DNA of 64,000 nucleotides, from contig CALMUT010000276.1 in assembly GCA_937872925.1 (NCBI GenBank), positions 33,711 through 97,710 on the forward strand. Direction: 5' to 3'. Origin of the DNA: an uncultured Myxococcales bacterium (GTDB taxonomy: Bacteria; Myxococcota_A; Polyangia; Polyangiales; Polyangiaceae). Each line of letters begins with the position of its first letter. Positions within the stretch are counted from its first letter, which is position 1. This document shows positions 16,852-26,065 of the stretch, piece after piece. The position numbers and the translations under genes were made by a program. The notes under the pieces were generated by a model. The model worked only from the letters and a program-made list of their open reading frames with translations. It was not told the DNA's origin and did not search any database.

Positions 16852-18897
16852 TTAGTCTGTCGCCGACGACAGCTTGGCTAGCGCGTCCAGCAATCTGGTG
16901 GGCGTATATGGCTTCTGCAAGAAGCCGGCTCCTAGGGATTCGAGATGTTGTGCATCGATCAGGTCTTCCGCGTGGCCGGAGCATACCAGCACGCGCAAAT
17001 GGGGCAGGCGGGCTCGAAGCTTCTCGGCCAGGGCGTGTCCGCGGAGACCCGGCATGACTTCATCGGTCAGAAGCACATCCGGCACTGTTCCGGCTTCCAC
17101 CAGCGCCAGGGCCTCATCGGCATTCGCTGCGGTTGAGACGACGAAATTTGCTTTGGCAAGCACACGCTCGGTCAAGTTGCGCACCGAGGCATCGTCCTCG
17201 ACCAATAGCACGCGTTGCTGTCGCGCGGAGACAGGTATCGGTTCGCCTTCGGACGCAGCTTCCGCAGCGGGGTCCACCCGCGGTAGGTGTAATGCGATAG
17301 TCGTGCCGACACCGAGCGCAGTCGTCAGTGTGACGTCACCACCCACCTGCCGGGTCATGCCATAGACCGAGGCCAGCCCCAGCCCCGTGCCCTTGCCCGC
17401 TTCTTTGGTGGTGAAGAACGGCTCGAAGGCCTGCGCGGCGACTTCTTCCGTCATGCCTTCACCTTGGTCTTCGATGGCGATGCGGATCGTGTCTCCGCTC
17501 CCCCGGTCGACGCTGAGTTGGATTCGCCCGCCGTTGGGCTGCGCGTCGACGGCGTTCACGATCAAGTTCATCAAGGCGCGTTCCAACTGCGATGGATCCA
17601 TCAAGACGCAGCCTGCGTCGGGGTCAACTTTGGCGCTCAGTTGCACGTCTTCACGCAGGAGGTGCTCGAGCATGGGTAGCAGTCGAAGCACCTCTTGAGC
17701 CGCGTCGATGGCGCGCGGCCGCACCACCTCTTTGCGGGAGAACGTCAGCAGGTCCCGGGTGATTTCGGCGCCCCGCTGCGCCGCGTCGATGATGACACCG
17801 AGGTCCTCTTTCACCGATTCGGCGACGCCCTCGCTGCGCCGAGCCAACTCGGCGTGCCCGATCATCGCCGTGAGCAAGTTGTTGAAGTCATGGGCCACGC
17901 CACCTGCCAAACGCCCGATCGCTTCAAGCTTCTGTGACTCCACCATCTGAACCTCCAGCCTGCGTCGTTCTTCGGCCAGTTGGGCAACGGCGCGGCGACG
18001 CTCGAGCCAAACCCGGCTGAGTGCCCACACCGCGGGGCAGAGCACGGCGGCAAGCAAGAGCAGCAGGTTCACCGCTTGGGAGTGGCTCGCGGACGCAAGC
18101 GCAGCGTTCGGTTCGACTTGAACGCGCCAACGCTGAGCGGCGACCTGCGCGTCTGCTTGGCTCCTCGGTCCCGACGCGGCGCCGAACCCAGCGGATTCAA
18201 ACAAGACCCCGGATTCGTCACTCACCCGTACAAGATACCGATCTAGGACGCCTTCTCGGAGGCTGCTGCGAATGAACTGCTCGCAGTCGAAGACGCCGTT
18301 CACGTAACCCAGCACTCGCCCGTTCCGGTGGACCGGAAAGTAGCTTGCGACACCGCGCTGCCCTTGGAACAAAACGAGTGAGCTGGTCATGACAGGCTTT
18401 CCGCTGCGCTCTGCTGCGAGAAAAAACGGAGCTGCCACTGGATGTTGCCGGACGTTGCGACCAACCGCCTGTTTGTTCGGCCCTTCGGGCACCACGAGTC
18501 GGATCAGACCGGAGGTATCAATCCAATTGATCGCGAGCAGGCCACCGAATGAAGCCTGCAGGATTTCTGCGCGACGCGAAAACTCCGCATCTTGCATGTC
18601 TTCGTGCTGTGCGCGTTCACGTGCCAGGCTCTCCACCACCGTCAGCCGTGCAGCGACGAAGTCTGCTAGGCGCGGCGCCGCTTGGCGCGCAGCGCCGCTC
18701 GTGGTGAGCGCCAGCGCGCGCGCCTCTGCTTCACGCAGACCCATCCAAGTGCCGACAAGCAGCGTGGCGACCGACAAAGCAGCCAACCAGGGTAAGAGGA
18801 CACGCGGAAATCGCGGCACTAGCTCATGGGAACGTGGGACGACACTCAGGTCAATGCGGACCGGATTACGTCCAGATCTAGCCGCCGCTGGCCACAA
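16852..18897 (-). CDS. Hybrid sensor histidine kinase with periplasmic sensor and receiver
   Basis: 681 residues. A transmembrane helix (VLLPWLAALSVATLLVG) is followed by a periplasmic CHASE-like sensor (~60-270) and a second helix near 280-295. HisKA then carries LAGGVAHDFNNLL, with the phosphorylated His. HATPase_c has NLIVNAVDA, EDQGEGM and GTGLGLASVYG. A C-terminal receiver domain has VLLVEDD, the phospho-acceptor in LLTDEVMPG, and the LQKPY lysine. The start at 18897 would be TTG; a GTG at 18819, giving MPRFPRVLL, is a credible alternative. No partner response regulator lies next to it and its signal is unknown. Confidence 0.9.
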   Translation of the reverse strand: MWPAAARSGRNPVRIDLSVVPRSHELVPRFPRVLLPWLAALSVATLLVGTWMGLREAEARALALTTSGAARQAAPRLADFVAARLTVVESLARERAQHEDMQDAEFSRRAEILQASFGGLLAINWIDTSGLIRLVVPEGPNKQAVGRNVRQHPVAAPFFLAAERSGKPVMTSSLVLFQGQRGVASYFPVHRNGRVLGYVNGVFDCEQFIRSSLREGVLDRYLVRVSDESGVLFESAGFGAASGPRSQADAQVAAQRWRVQVEPNAALASASHSQAVNLLLLLAAVLCPAVWALSRVWLERRRAVAQLAEERRRLEVQMVESQKLEAIGRLAGGVAHDFNNLLTAMIGHAELARRSEGVAESVKEDLGVIIDAAQRGAEITRDLLTFSRKEVVRPRAIDAAQEVLRLLPMLEHLLREDVQLSAKVDPDAGCVLMDPSQLERALMNLIVNAVDAQPNGGRIQLSVDRGSGDTIRIAIEDQGEGMTEEVAAQAFEPFFTTKEAGKGTGLGLASVYGMTRQVGGDVTLTTALGVGTTIALHLPRVDPAAEAASEGEPIPVSARQQRVLLVEDDASVRNLTERVLAKANFVVSTAANADEALALVEAGTVPDVLLTDEVMPGLRGHALAEKLRARLPHLRVLVCSGHAEDLIDAQHLESLGAGFLQKPYTPTRLLDALAKLSSATD

Positions 18898-18929
18898 TTC
18901 GGTTGCCGCTTGGCGTACACTCAGCTCCT

Positions 18930-19157
18930 ATGAAACGTCTCTCGCTCACGTTCGTGCTTTTGGCATGCATCGCCGCGGCCACCCTCAGCTCGACTGCGAC
19001 CGCTGCGCCGATGACCACGGTCCTTGCGGACGTTGCGCCGTCGGACGATGGCGGCTGCGGCTGCGCGGTCCCGGGAAACTCCGGCGGCAATCGCAAAGGT
19101 GGCTGGCTGCTCGCTGGCGCTGCCGGCGTGCTGCTCCTGCTCAGACGTCGCTCCTGA
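18930..19157 (+). CDS. Tiny MYXO-CTERM-type surface peptide
   Basis: 75 residues: a signal peptide (MKRLSLTFVLLACIAA...), only about 25 residues of mature sequence, and then SDDGGCGC with a hydrophobic helix and RRRS. It is practically a secretion signal joined to a sorting tail, so the mature product would be a very short surface peptide. ATG at 18930 begins the signal peptide; the upstream GTG at 18903 adds nothing useful. It lies just upstream of, and divergent from, the hybrid kinase gene (start 18897). The role is unknown. Confidence 0.75.
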   Translation: MKRLSLTFVLLACIAAATLSSTATAAPMTTVLADVAPSDDGGCGCAVPGNSGGNRKGGWLLAGAAGVLLLLRRRS

Positions 19158-19217
19158 CGCAGTCCTTGCCAGCGAAGCGCCGCACCATGCAGCGTTTGCG
19201 GCTGCGCGGGTCGAGCT

Positions 19218-20027
19218 TCAATTCTTGGCGGGTTTCATGTTCACACCGACTTGGGTGTGGCAAGCGGCACAGGTCGCCAGGATCTTTCCATAGGTGGTCG
19301 CGCGCGCAACGAGCCCGGACGCTTTGCCAGCCTCCGCGCCGAGTGCGCGCAGCTCCGCTTCCTTACGCCGCAGCTCGTCGCTGACGGCGCCAGCCTCAGG
19401 ACGAAATACGTCTGCTTTCGCGATGGCTTGGGCGCCGCGCAGCCAGGCGTCGTCCCACGGGCCGGTCACACCTTCCCAAAGTCGTTCCGTCGCCCACTGG
19501 TGGTGCAGCATATCCGTTTGGAGAGGGGTGCCGCCCTCCGGGGCGGTTGGTCGTTGGTAGACGGGCCCTCGAACTTGTTGTTCGTGGCAGCCGCCACAGC
19601 TTTCAACGACTCGTGCCATTGCCTTGCGAGCGTCTTCGGTCGTCTTGGCGCTCTTGCCGGAAGTCGCGGCGGCGCGCATCTTGTCGTGCATCGTTTTCCA
19701 GCCCGCCGGTGCTTTGTCCGGAAGGTTCTGGGTGCTGAGGGCCGAAAGCTCCGTGCGTAGCTTCTCGAGGTCGCCTCGAATCAGCGCATCGTGCCCGGTA
19801 ATGGCAGCAGTGTAGTGGCGCTCCATGAGGGCCACCTTGTCGATCTCCGTGAAGCCACTGGCGGCTGCGCCGGCGGGCGGCGCCGGCGGTTCCTTCTTGT
19901 CGCAGGCCACGGCGGCTGTCGCCGCGACAACGAGCGCGAGGCCGACGGCGGGACCAACGGAGGCGCGGTTGCATGAGGCGAGGAGGGAGCTCGTGGGGCG
20001 CTTTCGCTTCGGGCACTGTCTAGTCAT
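19218..20027 (-). CDS. Diheme c-type cytochrome lipoprotein
   Basis: 269 residues. Two haem-binding motifs are visible, CGGCH at 144-148 and CAACH at 253-257 near the C-terminus. The N-terminus is a lipoprotein signal (AAVAC, Cys42) followed by a Pro/Ala linker. The helical middle resembles cytochrome c' or multi-haem periplasmic electron carriers. It would sit on the periplasmic face as an electron-transfer protein; partners are unknown. ATG at 20027 is chosen over the longer open frame reaching 20207, because the extension is Arg/Cys-rich and not signal-like. Confidence 0.75.
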   Translation of the reverse strand: MTRQCPKRKRPTSSLLASCNRASVGPAVGLALVVAATAAVACDKKEPPAPPAGAAASGFTEIDKVALMERHYTAAITGHDALIRGDLEKLRTELSALSTQNLPDKAPAGWKTMHDKMRAAATSGKSAKTTEDARKAMARVVESCGGCHEQQVRGPVYQRPTAPEGGTPLQTDMLHHQWATERLWEGVTGPWDDAWLRGAQAIAKADVFRPEAGAVSDELRRKEAELRALGAEAGKASGLVARATTYGKILATCAACHTQVGVNMKPAKN

Positions 20028-20294
20028 CACATCGGGGCACTTGCAATCACCGCGCCCAGACAACAGTCGCAAAATGGAAGGTGCCGTGGCGCAGGGCGAG
20101 ACGCTGACGAAGCGCGCCGCGCACGCGATGCGGCGCCGCGGGTTGCCGGCGCAAACACTGCAGGGTCCCCTCAGGTGTTGTGGGTGCGCACTGAATCCGA
20201 GTTCCATGTCTCAGCGTCCAGCGGTTGGCCGCATGCACGCGCCACGTCGAAGCCGCAGAGCGCTGCCGCGGCCGTTGGCGCCCAGCGAGGGTGG

Positions 20295-21986
20295 CTAGCG
20301 ATCATTGGCGTGGGGGATCCTGATCAGTTCCTGCACGTCCACGGGAGCCAACGCACCCAATCCGAACTTGTCTGCGTAGGCCCGCAACACTTCGCGGGGG
20401 CAATGCGCCGACAGCGCGCACTCTGCAATGTGCGGGCACGCGATCGCGGATGCCACGAATGCGTCGTGTTGCACGCTGGCTTCGGAATGCATGAACGCCT
20501 CGCTGGCGTATTCCCGCCCCGGCAGCCCGAGCATGCTGGCGCTGTGCTGCAAGTAGGTATCGATGCCGTGGCCGCAGGCGTGCAGCTGGCGCAGGGTGAT
20601 GCACGCGGGCACGCCGTCCACGAACACCACATGTTCAGCGCTAATGCAGTGCCGAACGATGTCTTCGAACACGACTGCACTTGCTGCGAAGCGATCCTGT
20701 GGAGATTCACTCGATGGGTAGGGGGTCGCGATGCGTAGCCGCAGAGCGCGCGCCTCTGCGAAAGCATGAATGGCTTGTAGCTCGTGAAGATTGCCTTGCA
20801 CGGCCACACTGCTCAGAGTCACCCGCACCCCCGATAAGGTGGCCAGGACGTCGAGGGCCTGCAGTACCTTCGCGTGGCTACCGACGGCACCGGTGACTGC
20901 ATCGTGCACGGCGCTACTCGCGCCATAAACGGGCACGTACACTTCCACGTTTTGCGGCAACGCCGAAAAGAGCGTCGCCGCAAACGTAGGGTTCGAAAGC
21001 CGCGTGCACGGTGAGAATACGGCGACCTCACGGAACCCCAGATGCGTGATGTGCTCTGCCAGTTCGACGATGCCAGGCAGCGCCAAGGGGTCGTAGCCGT
21101 TGAGGCGCAGCTTGCGGACACCGCGAGCGGCGGCGGCCTCCAGGTCGCGTCGCAGCCCCGGCATGTAGTCGCCGTCACGGCGCCACGCCGGGGACAACTG
21201 TTTCACTGAGCAGAAACTGCACGCTTGCCCGCATTCTGCATCGAGCGCCAAGTTCAGCCACTCGCGACTCTGCGCAACGACTGGGAGCTGCCTGTTCGTC
21301 GCGGCCTGGGCGTCTGCGCGGGGAAAATGCACTTGCAAGTTGGCGCCGTCTCGCAGGGAAAGCAGCGTGGACAGCCACGTCACGAGCAGCTCCGCCTTCT
21401 GCGCGGTCTCGCCACGGTTCGTCAGATACGACACGGAAAAGTTGTGGGTGGACGCAAACACGCGGCCAGCACCAACGGCTCCAATCTCTACGCGTAATGG
21501 GGCGTGCTCGGGGTGTTCGAAGGTGAGTTCAAGAGCCAGCGTATCCGCCTCCGAACGGCGCGACGCCGGCACCATCTGGCGTAACTTCCAGCCAAAGGGG
21601 GCTGAGACTGTCAGTGAGAGATCCGGAGCCAAGAGCGCCAGCAGACTCTCCGGTCCGAACTCTATTCGGCGTGGCACGCTTGGACCGGCAGGTACCAATG
21701 CGTTCAGATCGGGTTTGCCTTGCTCGAGCGCGTCTTCGCATTTCTGCGCAAGCCCTCCTGCCAGGGCGAGCAAGGCGGCGTGCTCGTCACCGGAGAGCAG
21801 CTCCGGTGACGAAAGTCGCGCGCTGACGCTGGCGCCCTGGATGGGGTCGTCGGCGGCGCTAGGCGAGCGAACGGTAATGCTTTGGGGGGTGCCTTGGTCC
21901 GAGCACAAATCAAAGGTCAGGGCGTCGGGCCGTCGAGAAATGCCCAGCAGCGTCCACCCAGCCGGAGTGGGCACCCGCATCAACAT
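20295..21986 (-). CDS. Radical SAM protein with two copies of the locus-specific domain
   Basis: 563 residues. Residues 1-95 and ~105-215 are two divergent copies of the shared alpha/beta domain (VPTPAGWTLLGI and FSVSYLTNRG starts). The radical SAM core has C252-x3-C256-x2-C259, then LNGYDPLALPGI in place of the GGEP motif. C-terminal cysteines are GVPACITL and C-x5-C-x5-C (CPHIAECALSAHC), and the tail YADKFGLGALAPV aligns with the sister enzymes. The ATG at 21986 overlaps the stop of the upstream gene as TGATG, so translation is coupled; the longer open frame to 22127 is therefore rejected. Substrate unknown; coupling implies a complex with the protein of 21986-23632. Confidence 0.86.
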   Translation of the reverse strand: MLMRVPTPAGWTLLGISRRPDALTFDLCSDQGTPQSITVRSPSAADDPIQGASVSARLSSPELLSGDEHAALLALAGGLAQKCEDALEQGKPDLNALVPAGPSVPRRIEFGPESLLALLAPDLSLTVSAPFGWKLRQMVPASRRSEADTLALELTFEHPEHAPLRVEIGAVGAGRVFASTHNFSVSYLTNRGETAQKAELLVTWLSTLLSLRDGANLQVHFPRADAQAATNRQLPVVAQSREWLNLALDAECGQACSFCSVKQLSPAWRRDGDYMPGLRRDLEAAAARGVRKLRLNGYDPLALPGIVELAEHITHLGFREVAVFSPCTRLSNPTFAATLFSALPQNVEVYVPVYGASSAVHDAVTGAVGSHAKVLQALDVLATLSGVRVTLSSVAVQGNLHELQAIHAFAEARALRLRIATPYPSSESPQDRFAASAVVFEDIVRHCISAEHVVFVDGVPACITLRQLHACGHGIDTYLQHSASMLGLPGREYASEAFMHSEASVQHDAFVASAIACPHIAECALSAHCPREVLRAYADKFGLGALAPVDVQELIRIPHANDR

Positions 21987-23632
21987 CACGGCTCTCCGCT
22001 GCGGGAGCGTCGCAGACCGCTGCGTGCCGCGCGCCAGATGTCCTCGGCAACGGAGCGTGACAACTCTGCACGTCGTTTCCAGGTCGACAGCGTCGCCGTG
22101 TCTGGGGCAGCCAATGCCAGCTGACAACGTTCGTTGCTCGCGCGCAGTCGAGCCAAGAGTTCACTGCGGCGCGCCGAGAACGCCCGGTCGAAGTCTTCCG
22201 GCGTGCTCAGGCGCTCCCAAACTTCCCGGCAAATCTGCGGCAGATCCCCCTCGTAGAAGTCGACCAAAGGCGTCAGCGCTTCGGGTCTTGCTTCGGCCCT
22301 GCAGCGGCGCCACACCGGCTCTGCGAGAGCCGCCATCTCCGCGATATGGGAAAACGGAATACGGTGCGTCAGCAGCACGTGCACGGACATGTCATGTGCC
22401 ACTGCGGTCATGTGTTCGCACCAAAAGCGATTGGGCATGTGCAGCGCTAGCTTGCGTGCGTTGTTCTGGTAGAATCTCTCCGTGGCGACGTTGATACCAA
22501 TGGTCCCCTCTAGGTAGAACGAAAGCCAACTGACGGGGTCCACGCGGTAGTCGTCGACCTCGATCAGGCGAGCGCGAAAGCCACCTCCCGCGACGCCCAT
22601 CTTGCTCAGCAAGCGGTGTAGGGTTTCCGGGCTTGGCACCGTGCGCATCAGGCCGTCTTCGTCCAGGAAGTATCCCAGTGCGCGCAGGTAGTCAGCCAGT
22701 TCCCGCCGGCGCCGAAACGCTTCCGGCGCATCGAGGAAGTAGCTAGGCCCCGTCGCGAGTTCGGCAGGGATCGGTGCCATCCGTATCCGCAGAGCCGTTG
22801 TCGGTGCAGCAAACCATTCCGCTTGGCAGCTTGCACCAAAGTACCGCGACGCCGCCGTCAGCGTTGGCTGTAGCAGCTGGACCTCACGCGCGAGGGCTGG
22901 GTCTTCCGCTGCAGCCGTGGCGGGAGGTCTTTCGGTAGCGCTCCAGGGGCGTTGCCATGAGCCCGTGCTGGGCGTGGCCAGGGTGAAACTTTCTTCGCGG
23001 ATGACCAATGCGAGGGCGCACAACTCTGAGAGCGCGGTGAGCTCGGCGCGGCTGACGTCGGCTTCGGGACCCAGCTGCTGTACAGACATGCTCAGGCGCT
23101 TGCCCCGCATCATAGCTCGATGCGTTTGCGCGGTGTCGATCGTCAGCACTACGCGGCAGGTGGACTCGTCGGTGCCAAACTCGATATTGAGGCCGCTGGC
23201 AGTAGGAAAGACGTCGACGATGCTGGAACCGAGGGGCAGTTCCGCCGCGGAGATGTCCGCCAAGACCTGATGCAAACCACCGACGTCAAAGGGCACTTTC
23301 TCCTGTGCCGGAAGAGGGACCAAGCCGTGCGGGAACTTGAGGTCCGGCGCGCGGTCCAGCCACGCATCCATACACGCACCCACGTGCTCAAGCAGCTCCG
23401 CTGCTTTCGCGCGCAGTTCCAGGTCCCGTGTCGGCAGCGCCGCTTCATAGTACAGCGCGACGTGGCGCAGACGCGCGACGGTGCGCTCAAGGGAACCCGG
23501 CGGCAGGGCGATCACACGGACGTGCCCTACGGCATCTGTGGCGTCGTAGCGCAGCACCAGGCGGTCCGGGCAATCCAGCCGCACACCGGCGAGTTGGAAT
23601 CCGTCCGACGCAAATGGAATTCCGAGTAACAT
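21986..23632 (-). CDS. Partner protein with two locus-specific domains and unknown C-terminal half
   Basis: 548 residues, without an iron-sulfur cysteine motif. Residues 1-90 (IPFASDGFQLAGV ... HVALYYEAA) and ~110-215 (LSMSVQQLGP) are two copies of the domain also present in the next gene. Residues ~240-548 are unrecognised: a helical, Arg/Glu-rich region with conserved-looking blocks such as HMPNRFWCEHM and TVPSPETLHRLL. It is translationally coupled (TGATG) to the radical SAM gene at 20295-21986, so it may be a substrate-binding or scaffolding partner. It could also be an inactive enzyme that lost its cluster. Confidence 0.7.
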   Translation of the reverse strand: MLLGIPFASDGFQLAGVRLDCPDRLVLRYDATDAVGHVRVIALPPGSLERTVARLRHVALYYEAALPTRDLELRAKAAELLEHVGACMDAWLDRAPDLKFPHGLVPLPAQEKVPFDVGGLHQVLADISAAELPLGSSIVDVFPTASGLNIEFGTDESTCRVVLTIDTAQTHRAMMRGKRLSMSVQQLGPEADVSRAELTALSELCALALVIREESFTLATPSTGSWQRPWSATERPPATAAAEDPALAREVQLLQPTLTAASRYFGASCQAEWFAAPTTALRIRMAPIPAELATGPSYFLDAPEAFRRRRELADYLRALGYFLDEDGLMRTVPSPETLHRLLSKMGVAGGGFRARLIEVDDYRVDPVSWLSFYLEGTIGINVATERFYQNNARKLALHMPNRFWCEHMTAVAHDMSVHVLLTHRIPFSHIAEMAALAEPVWRRCRAEARPEALTPLVDFYEGDLPQICREVWERLSTPEDFDRAFSARRSELLARLRASNERCQLALAAPDTATLSTWKRRAELSRSVAEDIWRAARSGLRRSRSGEP

Positions 23633-23795
23633 CTGCAGCTATCCAGCAGGACCGGCGCGAGTGTAGCAGGTTGGAACGTCGATGTAGGTGCAGGTCATAC
23701 CTTGGCGGCGGCAATGCGTCTCGGGCGCAAATACCGTAGACTTGCCCTTCCTGCTGCCGCATTTGGCGCACCCCCTTCGTTCCAAGGAGACCGAG

Positions 23796-25106
23796 ATGCC
23801 TCAATTCAACCTGCGCCTGGTGACCTTCGCTGCAGCGGGCACCTTGATCGGTACCGCAATGACCAGTGCGTGCGGTGGCGCAGGGGACGGCAACCAGTTC
23901 GCGGGCAACGGCGCGGCCGCGGCAAACGGCGGAAACGGGGGCAACGCCGCGAGCGCAGCCAACGGCGGCTCCGGCGCTGGCATCAACTTTGACTCCGGAC
24001 CCGGGGACGGCGGCATCGATCCCGATGCAGCATGCGACCTGCAGAAATTCACCGCCAAACTCGAGAAGAAGCCCGTGGACGTTGTGTTCATCCTGGACAA
24101 CTCCTGCAGCATGACCGACGAGATCCTGGCGATCCAGAACAACATCAATCAGAACTTCGCGCAGATCATCGCGGCCTCTGGCGTGGACTACCGAGTCGTG
24201 TTCATTGCCGAGCAGGGGCCGGCCAATCCCGACGAGTCCATCTGCATTGGTCCGCCCCTTGGCGGTACCAGCTGCCCCGTAAGCGCCAACCAAACGCCGG
24301 TGAACAACCCGCCCATCTTCTACCACTACGACAACAACGACGTAGAGAGCCACGACTCTTGGTGCAAGATGATGGATTGGTATGACAAGCCAGACCGCTA
24401 CAACCTTGCAGCGACCGGTTGGCGCGAGTGGTTGCGCACGGAAGCATTCAAGGCATTCGTCGAGATCACTGACGACGGGATCTCTTGTTCTCGGGGTCAG
24501 TGGAGCTACAACGATAGCGACCAAGTTGGCCCCGGCACCAGCGCGGCCCAGCAGTTTGATCAGGACCTATTGGCTCGGGATCCGGCGCAGTTTGGCACCG
24601 CTGCGGATCGTAACTACGTTTGGTACAGCATCATCGGCATCGGCCCGAATCCCGGCAGTTCCGACAAGAGCTGGGCGCCGACGGACCCGGTCAATACCTC
24701 CAAGTGTTCCACCGCGCCCGGCCCAGGCACGGGCTATCAGGCCCTCAGCAACCTGACGGGTGGTATCAAATTCCCGGTCTGCGAAGGCCAGGGCTTTGAC
24801 GTGGTATTCCAGGAAATCGCCAAAGGCGTGATCAAGAGTGCAACGATCGCATGTGAGTTCAATGTGCCCGCTCCACCCCAAGGCCAGGAGCTGGATCTGA
24901 AGTCCCTCACGGTGGAATTCACTCCTCAAGCGGGCAGCCCGGTCAAATTCGGTCAAGTGGACAATCTCGCGGCGTGCACTCCGAACTCCTTCTACATCGA
25001 GACCGATAAGATCAAGTTGTGCCCGGACTCATGTACCACCGTGCAGGGGGCAGAGAACGCCGAGTTGCAGATCTTGGCGCTCTGCAAAGGCCCAGGGCCC
25101 TTCTGA
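23796..25106 (+). CDS. Secreted vWA-domain lipoprotein
   Basis: 436 residues. The signal ends at TSAC (Cys26), followed by a Gly/Asn/Ala linker. A von Willebrand A domain starts at KKPVDVVFILDNSCSM; the metal-ion-dependent adhesion site D-x-S-x-S is D101-N-S-C-S105. The domain is related to eukaryotic integrin and adhesion modules and usually binds protein ligands. No second enzymatic domain is seen. ATG at 23796 has AAGGAG close upstream. A hairpin follows the stop (25125-25150). Confidence 0.85.
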   Translation: MPQFNLRLVTFAAAGTLIGTAMTSACGGAGDGNQFAGNGAAAANGGNGGNAASAANGGSGAGINFDSGPGDGGIDPDAACDLQKFTAKLEKKPVDVVFILDNSCSMTDEILAIQNNINQNFAQIIAASGVDYRVVFIAEQGPANPDESICIGPPLGGTSCPVSANQTPVNNPPIFYHYDNNDVESHDSWCKMMDWYDKPDRYNLAATGWREWLRTEAFKAFVEITDDGISCSRGQWSYNDSDQVGPGTSAAQQFDQDLLARDPAQFGTAADRNYVWYSIIGIGPNPGSSDKSWAPTDPVNTSKCSTAPGPGTGYQALSNLTGGIKFPVCEGQGFDVVFQEIAKGVIKSATIACEFNVPAPPQGQELDLKSLTVEFTPQAGSPVKFGQVDNLAACTPNSFYIETDKIKLCPDSCTTVQGAENAELQILALCKGPGPF

Positions 25107-25124
25107 TCCGGACTGTGCGCGGCG

Positions 25125-25150
25125 GGTCGGCCCAGCAGTGCGCCGACCCC
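25125..25150. terminator. Terminator-like hairpin between convergent genes
   Basis: GGGTCGGC (25125-25132) pairs with GCCGACCC (25143-25150), an 8-bp stem with a 10-base loop, between the convergent stops at 25106 and 25164. No strong T-run follows, so it could stop transcription from either side only weakly or with Rho. Confidence 0.55.
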
Positions 25151-25163
25151 GCCCGGGCCGCGG

Positions 25164-25868
25164 TCAAAAGGTAGAGAACCCCACGCTCAGTTCTCCGCCC
25201 CAGAGCACGTCACTGTTCAACCCGACCTCCCCCGCGATGGATGCGAAGAACCAGCGCCGGACTTGCAGGCGAATGCCGCCACGGACGGAAAAACCGAATG
25301 TCGTGGACTCGTAGTCGTGAGTTTGTCCGTCGACCTGCAAGGTGGTGTCGAGCAGGTTCATGCTGCCGAGCAAGTCGACGAAGGGCGCCACCGCCTTAAA
25401 CGGGTATTCGCCGCCGATCCCGAAACGAAGCCCCTTGATGGACAGCGAACGCACGCTGACGTCTCTCGCTTGGCCATCAACGTCGTACTGGCCGCGGGTG
25501 GTAGCAGCGTCATAGGCAGCAAACGGCAGGTCGAAGCCCGCGGTCATGCGCACATAGCTGACGACTAGGCGCGCGTCGTAGCGCAGCCCAAGTGCGAGGA
25601 CTCGGTCATAGGGCGCAGCGCCGAACGCTTCGTCCAAGCTCAGGGCTGCCGTTCCGTCTGATGGATTGAACGTGGTGTTTGCGTAGCTGCGCTGGCCCAA
25701 TAAGAAGCCCATGGACAGCTCGAAGTGGTCTTGTTGGGTGACGTCCCGGTTGTCGAGCGCCTCGATTTGGTCGTGATCTGGAGTGGGTCGTTGCGTGTCG
25801 AAATGGTTCTGCGCGTTGACGCGATGCGAAAACAGCAAGACTGCGATCAAACAAAGAAAGATTTTCAT
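25164..25868 (-). CDS. Outer-membrane beta-barrel protein
   Basis: 234 residues. A signal peptide (MKIFLCLIAVLLFSHRVNAQ) leads into repeated aromatic and alternating strands (FELSMGFLLGQRSY, YDARLVVSYVRMTAG, FGFSVRGGIRLQVRRWF) and a C-terminal aromatic residue (GFSTF), typical of an outer-membrane barrel of about 8-10 strands. Its function cannot be named. Its upstream region holds a 14-bp palindrome and 11-base direct repeats (see findings). ATG at 25868 is clear. Confidence 0.75.
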   Translation of the reverse strand: MKIFLCLIAVLLFSHRVNAQNHFDTQRPTPDHDQIEALDNRDVTQQDHFELSMGFLLGQRSYANTTFNPSDGTAALSLDEAFGAAPYDRVLALGLRYDARLVVSYVRMTAGFDLPFAAYDAATTRGQYDVDGQARDVSVRSLSIKGLRFGIGGEYPFKAVAPFVDLLGSMNLLDTTLQVDGQTHDYESTTFGFSVRGGIRLQVRRWFFASIAGEVGLNSDVLWGGELSVGFSTF

Positions 25869-25940
25869 GTCGCGTGCATGTGCAAGGGATATTCCGCTGA
25901 GCTTCGCGCCCGAAGGGTGCGTGTCTTTTTCGCGTGCGTG

Positions 25941-25954
25941 GGACAGCGCTGTCC
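25941..25954. promoter_or_regulatory. 14-bp perfect palindrome upstream of the outer-membrane protein gene
   Basis: GGACAGCGCTGTCC is self-complementary over 14 bp, about 73 bases upstream of the ATG at 25868, where an operator would lie. Further up, TGTCAGCGCC occurs twice with an 11-bp period (26025-26034 and 26036-26045). The binding protein is unknown. Confidence 0.4.
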
Positions 25955-26065
25955 TGCGTGTGGCTCACGCGCACGCAATGTCAGCTTCAGGTCAGCAGTG
26001 CCGCTGCTGCACTTCGCAGTCAGATGTCAGCGCCGTGTCAGCGCCAAGTCACGACAGCGCAGGTC

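Noticed and set aside
20028..20207. N-terminal extension of the diheme cytochrome frame up to 20207
   Set aside because: The extension is Arg/Cys-rich and not a signal peptide, whereas the ATG at 20027 leads into a lipoprotein signal.
21340..22494. Plus-strand open frame of 384 codons across the radical SAM and partner genes
   Set aside because: It spans two coupled minus-strand genes with recognisable domains and its own product is Arg/Ser-rich without pattern.
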